Assembly (NCBI GenBank): GCA_963840725.1
Contig: CAWIZY010000009.1
Span: 806,001-870,000, forward strand
Reading direction: 5' to 3'
DNA length: 64,000 bases
Source: CAVWDU01 sp963840725
GTDB lineage: Bacteria; Pseudomonadota; Gammaproteobacteria; Pseudomonadales; Halieaceae
The notes below the pieces were generated by a model. It was not told the DNA's origin, searched no databases, and worked only from the letters and a program-made list of their open reading frames with translations. Positions 36,662 to 45,459 of the stretch are shown here, one piece after another. The translations under genes were made by a program, and so were the position numbers. Each line of letters begins with the position of its first letter. Position 1 is the stretch's first letter.

Positions 36662-37318
36662 ATGACACAATGGAATTTCCCGGCGGTCCTGGTTGCCTTG
36701 ATGTTCATGGGGGGTTGCACACAGACCGAACCCCAGCCTTCCGTGGTAGTTGAGCCGGAGTCGGCCCAGTTCGAGCGTTGTCCCGAAGTGGTGGCCCCCG
36801 CTTGTCCAGAACCCGAGGTGGTGGAGAAGGTCGTGATCAAGGAAGTGCCCGCACCGCTACCACCCATGGCGACCACCGCTGGCAAGAAGCATCTGCCTAT
36901 CGTTGGTGGCGTTGAATGGGCGGTGATTGATCCCCCGGGTATTCGCATGGAAGCACGGATGGATAGCGGGCTGGAGACCTCGGTCATGCATGCCGAGAAC
37001 ATCAAGCTGGTAGAAATGGACGGTAAAAAACATATTCGCTTCAACCTGATAGATCCTGACAGCCCAGAGCCTCAAGTACTCGAATTGCCCCTGCGGCGCA
37101 CGCTGTTGCTCAAGCAGGCTTCTGGCGAACCTGAGCAACGTTACGTCGTGCGGCTGTCGGTTGGTCTCGGTGACTCCCGGGCACGCATCGATGTCGCCCT
37201 CGCCGACCGCAAGAAATTCGAATACCGGGTTTTGTTAGGACGCAATTTCCTGATCGATACCGTTATTGTCGATGTCAGCAGGACTCACCTCCTGGCGCCT
37301 CTGGCCGCGTCTCACTAA
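36662..37318 (+). CDS. retropepsin-like lipoprotein (ATP-dependent zinc protease/RimB-like family)
   Basis: 218 residues from the ATG at 36662. Lipobox MGGC (Cys19) predicts a lipoprotein; after a Pro/Glu-rich linker the aspartic protease motif is MDSGLETSVMHA (Asp101-Ser-Gly). This is the COG4067 retropepsin-like family, misnamed zinc protease. It precedes an inactive-transglutaminase membrane protein and a RimK-like ATP-grasp ligase, a linkage described for amidoligase systems. I infer that it cuts a peptide or tag made by the ligase. Confidence 0.85.
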   Translation: MTQWNFPAVLVALMFMGGCTQTEPQPSVVVEPESAQFERCPEVVAPACPEPEVVEKVVIKEVPAPLPPMATTAGKKHLPIVGGVEWAVIDPPGIRMEARMDSGLETSVMHAENIKLVEMDGKKHIRFNLIDPDSPEPQVLELPLRRTLLLKQASGEPEQRYVVRLSVGLGDSRARIDVALADRKKFEYRVLLGRNFLIDTVIVDVSRTHLLAPLAASH

Positions 37319-37459
37319 CACCCAACGAGTGGATTTTACTTTGCAGATTTTGACACGATCGCTAACACGCAGTGCGTGGACTGAGGGTAGCATCATGATC
37401 GGCCCAACCCAGACTGATCTCCTCGCCTGTGTAGCCCACAAGTATCGAGGCGAGCTACG

Positions 37460-38980
37460 ATGAATTCGCGACTGCAGATAGGGCTCACCGCTGGTTTGCT
37501 CATTGTGCTAGGGGTCGGGCTGACGCTCTACAAATCGGTCAAATTAGGCTTCCCGCTGATTCCGGATGAATACCGCGAGGTGTGGACCATCGAGTCCAAG
37601 GTCCATTTCAGCCCCTCGGGGGGTCCGGTGGACGTGTCGCTCAAATTGCCGGAGGCGCCTGCCGGCTGGGTGATCATCGATGAGCATTTTGTGTCATCCG
37701 GTTTCGGGTTCGACATTGACAGCAGTAATGGTATCAAGCAGGCGAACTGGACGCGACAGGAACTGGACCGGCCGACAACCCTCTACTACAAGCTGCAGAC
37801 TTTTCGTCCCCGGGCACTGGCACTGGAGGACATGCCGGTGCCCCCTGTGGAACCACTTGAGCTGGAGGGTGATCAACAGTTTGCCGTGGAGCGACTGGTC
37901 GCAGACTTGAAAGAGAAGACACTGGACGCGACCGGCTTCGCGACGCAATTGGTGCGGCGCTTCAACGAGGTATCCCAGAGCCCGGACGTGAAATTTCTGC
38001 TGGGCACCCACTCGGAAGACCCGCTGCAGGTTATTCAAACTGTGCTGGAGATAGGTGGCATCCCCTCACAAGCCGTTCGTGGCATTAATCTTGAGGATGG
38101 GAGACGCCGTCAGACCTTGAGCGCCATGCTTGAGTTTCACGATGGTTCTGACTGGGTGGTCATCGACCCCAGAACTGCCGAGTTGGGTCTTCCGGATAGC
38201 TTTTTCGTATGGCAGCGTGGGCCTGGAGCGATTCTCAGCATTGCCGGAGGACGCGACTCCAGCCTTGAATTCGCCCTGGTAAGCAACAGTTTGCCCGCGC
38301 GCGCAGTTGCCGGTATGGAGCAGCGTTCAGACAAGTTCGCCCTGCTGGATTTCTCCATATACGCCTTGCCAGTGGAACATCAGGGCGTGTTCAAGGGCCT
38401 TTTGCTGATTCCGGTAGCTGCCCTGGTGGTGGTGATCATGCGATTGTTGGTTGGCATTAAAACCTCCGGCACCTTTATGCCCATACTGATCGCTCTGGCA
38501 TTTATCCAGACCAGCCTGTTGTGGGGCCTGGTCATCTTCGTCAGCCTGGTCGGCATAGGCCTTTGGATTCGATCCTGGCTGAGCCATATGAACCTGCTGT
38601 TGGTTTCCCGTGTGTCAGCGGTCGTCATCGTGGTTATTTTGTTGATGGCGGCGTTAGCGATTATCAGCTATAAACTGGGCCTCGATCAAATTTTAACCGT
38701 GACCTTTTTCCCGACCATCATTCTGGCGTGGACGATTGAGCGCATGTCCATTCTCTGGGAGGAAGAGGGCCCCCGGGAGGTAATGATTCAGGGCGGCGGC
38801 AGCCTGCTGGTAGCGACGCTCGCATACCTGGCGATGTCCAACCCGTTGATTGAGCACCTGACTTTTAATTTTCCAGAGCTAACGCTGAGCCTGCTCGGAG
38901 TTATCCTGCTCTTGGGTAAATACACCGGTTACAGGCTGTCGGAACTGTATCGGTTTCGCGACATGAGAGACAGCCAGTGA
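37460..38980 (+). CDS. inactive transglutaminase domain fused to 7-TM region
   Basis: 506 residues. One N-terminal membrane segment (LTAGLLIVLGVGLTLY), a periplasmic part of about 270 residues with a transglutaminase-like fold (VIQTVLEIGGIPSQAVRGINLEDG, HDGSDWVVIDP) that lacks the catalytic Cys-His pair, then about seven membrane helices from residue ~310 (GLLLIPVAALVVVIMRLLVG to LSLLGVILLLGKY). This architecture is known beside RimK-like ligases. The stop overlaps the GTG start of the ligase by 4 bases, so the two are coupled. A role in envelope or osmotic stress has been suggested for such clusters; I do not rely on a symbol. Confidence 0.85.
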   Translation: MNSRLQIGLTAGLLIVLGVGLTLYKSVKLGFPLIPDEYREVWTIESKVHFSPSGGPVDVSLKLPEAPAGWVIIDEHFVSSGFGFDIDSSNGIKQANWTRQELDRPTTLYYKLQTFRPRALALEDMPVPPVEPLELEGDQQFAVERLVADLKEKTLDATGFATQLVRRFNEVSQSPDVKFLLGTHSEDPLQVIQTVLEIGGIPSQAVRGINLEDGRRRQTLSAMLEFHDGSDWVVIDPRTAELGLPDSFFVWQRGPGAILSIAGGRDSSLEFALVSNSLPARAVAGMEQRSDKFALLDFSIYALPVEHQGVFKGLLLIPVAALVVVIMRLLVGIKTSGTFMPILIALAFIQTSLLWGLVIFVSLVGIGLWIRSWLSHMNLLLVSRVSAVVIVVILLMAALAIISYKLGLDQILTVTFFPTIILAWTIERMSILWEEEGPREVMIQGGGSLLVATLAYLAMSNPLIEHLTFNFPELTLSLLGVILLLGKYTGYRLSELYRFRDMRDSQ

Positions 38981-39951
38981 TTCGCCTGGTATCGCCTGCC
39001 CGGCTGCGGCATCTGGGCATAGTGGGGATGAATAACCGCAACGTGGGCTATATCGGACGCTACAACAAGCGGCACCTCTACCCGATAGTCGACGACAAGC
39101 TGAAAACCAAACGGATAGCTCTGGAACATGGGATTTCCGTCCCGGAACTCTATGGCACGGTGACCCAGCAACACCAGGTGGGCAAGATGATCGGCGGGCT
39201 GGACCAATACGACCGCTTCGTCATCAAGCCCGCCCAGGGAAGCGGTGGTCGCGGAATTCTGGTTATTGTGGGTCGTAATGGAGACCGTTACGTCAAGTCA
39301 TCGGGCGTGGAAATTGAAGCTGCCGAGGTCCGCCGCCATGCGTCCAATATTCTGGCCGGGTTATACAGCCTCGGTGGCAGGAACGATAAAGCCATGATTG
39401 AGGCCCTGATTGATTTTGACGATTACCTGAAGGTGTATAGCCACGAAGGAGTGCCCGACGTTCGGGTAGTCGTCTTTCGGGGAGTGCCGGTAATGGCCAT
39501 GGTGCGCTGTGCAACCCATGCCTCAGACGGCAAGGCAAACCTGCATCAGGGCGCCGTAGGTGTGGGTATTGACATCGCGACGGGCAAGAGTGTGCGTGCG
39601 GTACAGCACGGGCAACTGGTGACCCATCATCCGGACACGGGCGCTGCGTTCAACCAGCTGGAGATTCCGGGGTGGGAGCAGATCCTCGATCTGGCGGCGG
39701 ATTGTGCAGAAATGACGGGTTTGGGGTACCTGGGCGCAGATGTTGTTCTGGATCGTTTCCGTGGCCCAATGCTTCTAGAGCTCAATGCGCGGCCGGGGCT
39801 GGCTATTCAGGTTGCCAATCAGGAAGGTTTGGCTCATCGCCTTGCGGTAGCTCAGGAAATTGCCGAGATGGATGTGGACCGGGCGACCCGAATAAGGCTT
39901 GCCAGAGAGCGCCTGGCGTCGCGCATCAGTTCAGGCCCCACCGTCTCTTGA
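38977..39951 (+). CDS. RimK-like ATP-grasp alpha-L-glutamate ligase homologue
   Basis: 324 residues from a GTG. ATP-grasp features: DDKLKTKRIALEHGISVPELYG, FVIKPAQGSGGRGILVI (nucleotide loop), acidic residues in DYLKVYSHEGVPDVRVVVFRG and the Mg-binding LLELNARPGLAIQVANQEG. By family it joins an amino acid, often Glu, to a carboxylate of a peptide or small molecule. Coupled by a 4-base overlap to the membrane protein and in one cluster with the retropepsin. Substrate unknown. It overlaps the convergent FNR gene by 21 bases. Confidence 0.88.
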   Translation: MIRLVSPARLRHLGIVGMNNRNVGYIGRYNKRHLYPIVDDKLKTKRIALEHGISVPELYGTVTQQHQVGKMIGGLDQYDRFVIKPAQGSGGRGILVIVGRNGDRYVKSSGVEIEAAEVRRHASNILAGLYSLGGRNDKAMIEALIDFDDYLKVYSHEGVPDVRVVVFRGVPVMAMVRCATHASDGKANLHQGAVGVGIDIATGKSVRAVQHGQLVTHHPDTGAAFNQLEIPGWEQILDLAADCAEMTGLGYLGADVVLDRFRGPMLLELNARPGLAIQVANQEGLAHRLAVAQEIAEMDVDRATRIRLARERLASRISSGPTVS

Positions 39952-40704
39952 TGAAAGCACCGGTTTGCGCAGTCGAGCCGCGTCCACAATGACCAGTTCG
40001 CGCCCTGTTACTGTCACAACCCCCTCTTTGACGAGCCGTGAGAATTCCCGGGATACCGTCTCGGGACTGACTGCGAGGTAGCTACCAATTTCGGTTCGGG
40101 ACATCGGCAGTGAGAGCTCGGTGGCTGATTCCCCGCGCCTTGCCGCCCGCGTTGACAGACTGATCAAGAACGCCGCAATACGTTTCCTGGCCGGGTGCTT
40201 GTCAAAGAACTGAGCGATCACCCGATGGTCCTCGACAATGCGCCTGCTCATCAACTCAAACAACTGGGACTGCAAATCGGGAACCAGCCGGCTCAAACCT
40301 CCCAGATCATCAAAGGGTATTTCGCAGACCAGCGAGCTGGTGAGCGCCTGTGCACTGGCAAGGTATTTCCCCTGGTCGATGCCGGAGAATCCCAATATCT
40401 CGCCTGGCAAATGGCAACCGGTAATCCGCGCCTGTCCGTTAGTATCAATCTGGTAGGTTTTTAGGGCGCCGATGAGAACGGCGTAGAGTGAAGTGAAGAC
40501 CTGGCCTTGTCGATAGAGCAAGCCGTTCTTTTCCAAGGGCTTATGATGCTCGATAATGGCTTCGAACCCTTTCAGCTCTGCTGCGCGCAAGCCCGCCGGT
40601 AAGCATAGCAATCGAAGATGACAGGTTTTGCAGCTGGTTTCATAGTCGTGATCACAGCGCAGGTTCACTCCCGAGAGCGCCGCCGCGACATCGTCCTCCA
40701 GCAT
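39931..40704 (-). CDS. fnr: FNR/Anr-type oxygen-sensing regulator
   Basis: 257 residues. The N-terminal cluster is C-x2-C-x5-C (Cys25, Cys28, Cys34) and the fourth ligand is Cys127 in LVCEIPF, the spacing of E. coli FNR (C29 to C122 is also 93). These bind an O2-labile [4Fe-4S] cluster. The cAMP-like barrel follows, then the helix-turn-helix SRTEIGSYLAVSPETVSREFSRL; the E-x2-SR of the recognition helix predicts TTGAT-N4-ATCAA targets. It regulates the oxic/anoxic switch. It is transcribed away from the truncated DUF3604 gene. Confidence 0.92.
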   Translation of the reverse strand: MLEDDVAAALSGVNLRCDHDYETSCKTCHLRLLCLPAGLRAAELKGFEAIIEHHKPLEKNGLLYRQGQVFTSLYAVLIGALKTYQIDTNGQARITGCHLPGEILGFSGIDQGKYLASAQALTSSLVCEIPFDDLGGLSRLVPDLQSQLFELMSRRIVEDHRVIAQFFDKHPARKRIAAFLISLSTRAARRGESATELSLPMSRTEIGSYLAVSPETVSREFSRLVKEGVVTVTGRELVIVDAARLRKPVLSSRDGGA

Positions 40705-40904
40705 GTGTTAGGTCTCCGGCTTACTGACAGGTTAGCCTGGACCCACCGGTCTGGCCGCTATAGTTCCGTATTATTGTCCATCTGGACGCTCGATGCCATC
40801 GAATGCTCGGAGGCACATGCAAGCCGTTACGCGACTTTGAGTGGTCTATAGTTGGACAAACGATGATTCAGTAAAGACCTTTAAAAAACAGGGGAAATGT
40901 CGCT

Positions 40905-41120
40905 ATGCAGTCACTCACCGTTTTGTGGTTCGTTGCCGCCACCTCCATGCTGGGCGCCGCCATGGCCGTGCCAGCTGCAGCAGCAGAGTCCGCAGCTGGC
41001 CATCCTGCCCAGGCCTTGTTTGGTGATACCCATGTTCATACCGGTTGGTCAGCGGACGCCCTGACAGCAACGTCAGCGCTTATTACGGGCGGGTTTGACC
41101 GCTTTTCGCTTGGGTCGTAA
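40905..41120 (+). pseudogene. truncated DUF3604-family gene, N-terminal remnant
   Basis: 71 residues: signal peptide (LWFVAATSMLGAAMAVPAAAA) then ALFGDTHVHTGWSADAL, the metal-binding start of DUF3604 (PHP-like) proteins, which normally run to about 600-700 residues. Similarity stops after about residue 52 and the frame ends at 41120, inside the 3' end of the convergent WS/DGAT gene. It is a 5' fragment left by a deletion or rearrangement, or an assembly misjoin. Confidence 0.7.
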
Positions 41121-42599
41121 CCCGGAAGCAGCCCCGGAGGATTTACTCGCTGCCCGTTTTTTTCGCGGCGGCCTTTTTTCAGCTTTCGGCAGGGCGGCTT
41201 TAAGTTCTGCCAGCGATGCCTCGGCGCACTCTACAAAAAACCGAATATCGGGCATGATTTCCCGGGTTGATATCACATTGAATGCCACCGTACCCGCGTA
41301 GCTGGGGGTAGCAATAAACAGGCCCATGCCATCGCCCAGCGGGGCCATACCGTAGCCTTGTACTGCGCGTGCGCCGTTCATGTAGAGGGGCACGGGTGAT
41401 CCGGCCACGTTGGAAACGAACAGGTTACACACCTTGCTAGCCATACCACTGCGCAAGAGCAGGTGCGTGGCCATTACCTGTGTGGTGGCGGGAAACTGTT
41501 TAGTGATATCAGTCAACAGTCGCGCAGCAATGCCGCTGTCTGCGTTTTTTGCCTGTTGAGTTGATTCATAAATCCGCTGGAGGCGCTCGGCAGCGGTCGC
41601 TACATCGGTATGAATGGGCGCTGTCATAGCACTGATATTGTTGCCCGGTGCCTCGGTATCGCCAGCTCCACCGGGCCTTGCGTTAATGGGAATCCAGGCG
41701 ACCAGTGGCTCATCAGGCAGTTCGTTGTGATGCAGCAGATAGGCCCGCAATGCGCCACTGACAATCGCAAGTATCACATCGTTGATGGTGGCCCCCGGCA
41801 CCAGCTGCCTGATGGCTTTGAGGTCGTCCAGCGGAAACTCTGTGGCGTCGAAGGTCTTGTGCGGCGCAATGTGGGTGTTAAAGCGGGTTCCGGGAACTTC
41901 CTGGCGAGGACTGCTGGAGGTGAATTTATCCCACAGTACCTGTTGTATTTGCGGCGCTGATTTCAGCAATGCGCCAGCCAGTTTCAAAGGGGATCTCGCG
42001 TTCGCGAGCGCTGCCCGTACGCCCATGTCCAACGTGCTAGGAGCCGGGCAGGGTGCAACCGGTGGCAGGCTGTCCAGGTCCAGAGCGGGTGTGCCGTTGG
42101 GGTCTATATCGGACAGCGCGCTGAGAAATCGCAGCGTGGAGGCACCGTCAACAGCCGCATGATGCAACTTGGTTGCAATTGCATAGCAGCCCTCGGGTAG
42201 TCCCGGAATCCGGTCCAGACCCTCAACCACCTGCATTTGCCAAAGTGGACGATGCATATCCATTGGCCTGGAATGGTAGCGCGCCATGTGGATACAGAAC
42301 TGGCGCCAGTCACCGGGCTCGGGTAGCCGGTTGTGGATGATGTGCGCCTCCAGGTCAAAGTACTCGTCGTCTACCCAGTAGGGGTAATCCAGTTCCATGG
42401 GCACGTGTTGCAGCTTGCGCGTGAACACGGCCTGTGTGTGGACCCGACTGGCCACATGCGAGATGATGTCCTTGAAGCGTACCGCTTTACCTCCGGGCAC
42501 CGTGGAGGGGTCATAGATCGACACCAGGGTAACGTGACTGAGGTTATTGTCTGACTCGATGTATAGAAATTGTGCGTCCTGAGGGCTGAGTTGTTCCAT
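41073..42599 (-). CDS. wax ester synthase/diacylglycerol acyltransferase (WS/DGAT)
   Basis: 508 residues. The active-site motif HHAAVDG is at residues 146-152. Start MEQLSPQDAQFLYIE and the segments PLWQMQVVEGL, VAWIPINARPG and NLFVSNVAGSPVPLY are typical. It condenses fatty acyl-CoA with a fatty alcohol or diacylglycerol to make storage lipid. The last ~45 residues are very basic (KRPPRKKRAASKSS, RPKRKAVKPARNKR), longer than in most homologues, and their coding end overlaps the DUF3604 remnant, so the tail may have been altered by the rearrangement. Confidence 0.9.
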   Translation of the reverse strand: MEQLSPQDAQFLYIESDNNLSHVTLVSIYDPSTVPGGKAVRFKDIISHVASRVHTQAVFTRKLQHVPMELDYPYWVDDEYFDLEAHIIHNRLPEPGDWRQFCIHMARYHSRPMDMHRPLWQMQVVEGLDRIPGLPEGCYAIATKLHHAAVDGASTLRFLSALSDIDPNGTPALDLDSLPPVAPCPAPSTLDMGVRAALANARSPLKLAGALLKSAPQIQQVLWDKFTSSSPRQEVPGTRFNTHIAPHKTFDATEFPLDDLKAIRQLVPGATINDVILAIVSGALRAYLLHHNELPDEPLVAWIPINARPGGAGDTEAPGNNISAMTAPIHTDVATAAERLQRIYESTQQAKNADSGIAARLLTDITKQFPATTQVMATHLLLRSGMASKVCNLFVSNVAGSPVPLYMNGARAVQGYGMAPLGDGMGLFIATPSYAGTVAFNVISTREIMPDIRFFVECAEASLAELKAALPKAEKRPPRKKRAASKSSGAASGLRPKRKAVKPARNKR

Positions 42600-42928
42600 A
42601 GCTTACGCTTCCGTTGACTGACGATTCGGGGGCTATCCAATGACTCGATGTGGCTTGGACCGAGTGATTTCGCCCAGCACAGACAGGCCCGCAACAGCCA
42701 ACCTAGACCATATCTCCCGGTATGTCGATCACTGGCAGCATCGAAGTTCTTGCCTGGCCGGAATTAAGAAGTACCGCGCAGAGACTCGAAAGTCGCGGGC
42801 GCTTATGGCGGTCTTCTGTAGATCACTTTGTTCAGTGCGCTGCAAACGGCGCAGGTCGATTGAAGCTGAAATAAGGCGCGCCAACAGGTACTATAAGACG
42901 GCTTTAGCCTGCCTATAAGGACATCGTT
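42600..42928. other. WS/DGAT-acylase divergent intergenic region
   Basis: 329 bases without a gene I can support. Promoters for both flanking genes should lie here, but no convincing -35/-10 pair is visible. Short open frames lack any recognisable similarity. Confidence 0.5.
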
Positions 42929-45395
42929 ATGCCCCGTTTTGCCTCAGCCAGGGTCTTGATCCCGGGAATGCTTGCCGTTTTGCTCGTGGCATGCACGGAT
43001 TCCAGTGACAACCGGCCCGCGCCACCTACCGGCCCCGAACCCGAGCTGACCTACCAGGCGAACATTGTGCGCACGGAATTCGGTATTCCTCACGTCAGCG
43101 CCGACGACTGGGGCAGCCTGGGATACGGGCTGGGCTACGCCTATGCACAGGACAATTTCTGCGCCCTGATGAGCGAGTACGTGGTCGCTAAAGGTGAGTC
43201 CGCCCGCTATTTTGGCGACGACCGTGGGACGGAAAGCAATCCAAATTTTAAACCCTCTAACTACGGCGATCTCCATTCCGACCTGGTGTTCAAGCTAATC
43301 AACAGCGATGAACGTATCAATCGTCTGATTGACGAGGTGCTTCCCGACTATGTGGTCGAAAACCTAACCGGCTATGCCGCCGGCATCAACCGCTACCTGG
43401 CCGAGACCGGCGTGGACAACCTGGCGCAGGGCGAAGCCGGTTGCCGCGGTGGCGCCTGGGTCAGAGAGATTGACCTGATGGATACAGTGCGTCTGCTGCA
43501 CCGTACCGCCTTGTTTGCCAGCACCGTCCAATTGGTTGATTTTATTGTCGCGGCGTCACCCGTCAACGGTGACTGCTCAACGAGCCGATGTAACAGGCGC
43601 CGCCAGTGAGTTGCTTGCAAATCTGCGGCCCGAGGCTATTGAATCAATCATGAACCCGCCCGGCGAGGGCACGCTGGGCAGCAACGCTTACGCGGTCGGA
43701 GAGCAGGCGTCCCAGTCTGCTGCTGGTATCTTGCTGGGCAATCCGCATTTTGCCTGGCAGGGTCAGCTGCGGTTTTACATGATGCATCTGACCCTCGGCG
43801 ACGAATACGACATGATGGGCGCTGCGCTCTACGGTGCACCGGTACCGTTGATTGGCTTTAACCGCGATCTCGCCTGGTCACACACGGTTAGCACCGGGTC
43901 CCGGTTTACGTTTTATGAATTGGAGCTGAATCCCGAGAATCCGCTGCAGTATGTTTATGATGGAGAGCTCAGGGACCTGGAGAGCCAGTCGGTGAGTGCT
44001 GAACTGCTACTGGATGACGGCTCGCTGGAAACCGTCGAGCACACGTTTTACCTATCGCACTTCGGACCGGTGGTCGATCTTGGCACGGTCAGTCCAGTGC
44101 TCGGTGGCTGGCCCAACGGTTTGGGCACATTGCTCACCTACCGCGATGCCAATCTCGATAACGTGCGCGGTATCGAACAGTGGATAAATATGGGCAGGGC
44201 GGCCAACCTCGATGAACTGATGAGTGCCCAGCGCGCGCTGGGCATCCCCTGGGTCAACACCATGGCCGCTGATCGCTATGGCGACGCCTTATACAGCGAT
44301 ATTTCAGTGGTACCCCATGTAGACTCGAGCAAATACAACAGCTGCATCAGAGGACCACTGCAGACCTTATTGACCGAGGCTGGACGGGTAACCATGGACG
44401 GCAGCGACTCGACATGTGAGTGGGGCAGCGACCCAGACACCCCGGAAGGGATTTTTGGCTACGACAGCCTGCCGAAGCTGGCCACCAGAGAGTATGGGGC
44501 CAACGCCAATGACAGCTACTGGCTGCCCAATCCACGGAATCTTCTGGAGGGCTATTCGCCCATAATCGGTCAGGAGCGTGAAGAGCAGACGCTGCGAACG
44601 CGACACACCTTTGCCATGGCAGAGGCGCGTATCAGCGGCGACGATGAACTCGGCGAGCCTGGTTTTAATATTGATAACATCCGCCAGCTGCTAAACCAGT
44701 CCACCAATCACGCTGCAGAGCTTACGGTAGATGATGTTGTGGCCGTCTGCTCGCAAGTGACGGATTGGTCAGCTTACTCCGCCGATGCCGATACGGTTGC
44801 CGAGGGCTGCGAAGTCCTCGGCGCCTGGGACAAAACACACACCGTTGATAGTGTTGGTGCCCATGTATTCTGGGAATTTTGGCAAAAGTTTCGGGACACT
44901 CCCGAACTCTGGGCGGTAGCTTTTGACCCCGCCGACCCGATCAATACACCCCGGGTCCTCAATACCAGAAATGCTGACGTTGTCGAAGCCCTGAAACTGT
45001 CCCTGGCTAGCGGGGTAGAGGTGCTGACAGCAGCCGGTATTCCGGTTAACAGGGCGTGGGGAGAGGTACAGTTCGACGAGAAAAATGGCGAGCGCTATCC
45101 GATTCATGGGGGCTCCACATCGATGATGTTCAGTGTTATCACGTCTCAGCTGGTCGATGGCGAGGGCTATTCCGACATCACGCACGGCAACAGTTATATT
45201 CAGGCCGTCACCTGGGATGAAAGTGATTGTCCAGATGCCTATGCGATTCTCACCTACTCACAATCCACTGACCCGGAATCAGCACATTATGCCGACGCGA
45301 CGGAGCTTTACTCACGTGGTGAGTGGATTGACATGCCATTTTGCGAAGGCGCTCGCGATGAACAGGAGATCGGCCGGGAGTCAATATCCGAGTAA
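42929..45395 (+). CDS. penicillin acylase-family N-terminal nucleophile hydrolase, lipoprotein, one frameshift
   Basis: About 820 residues once repaired. The N-terminus LIPGMLAVLLVAC predicts a lipoprotein. The alpha region carries VRTEFGIPHVSADDWGSLGYGLGYAYAQDNF. The frame changes between about 43555 and 43585 (one base). The beta chain starts at Ser43680 in GTLGSNAYAVG, the self-processing nucleophile of the Ntn family; LLGNPHFAWQG and HTVSTGSRFTFYELELNP follow. Relatives cleave acyl chains from acyl-homoserine lactones, aculeacin or beta-lactams; the substrate here is unknown. The DUF885 gene starts 64 bases downstream. Confidence 0.86.
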
Positions 45396-45459
45396 ACCGC
45401 GTGTTGAACGCATATGACCGATCACACCGTACGCAGGAAGCCAGGGAGAGGCGTCGTCC

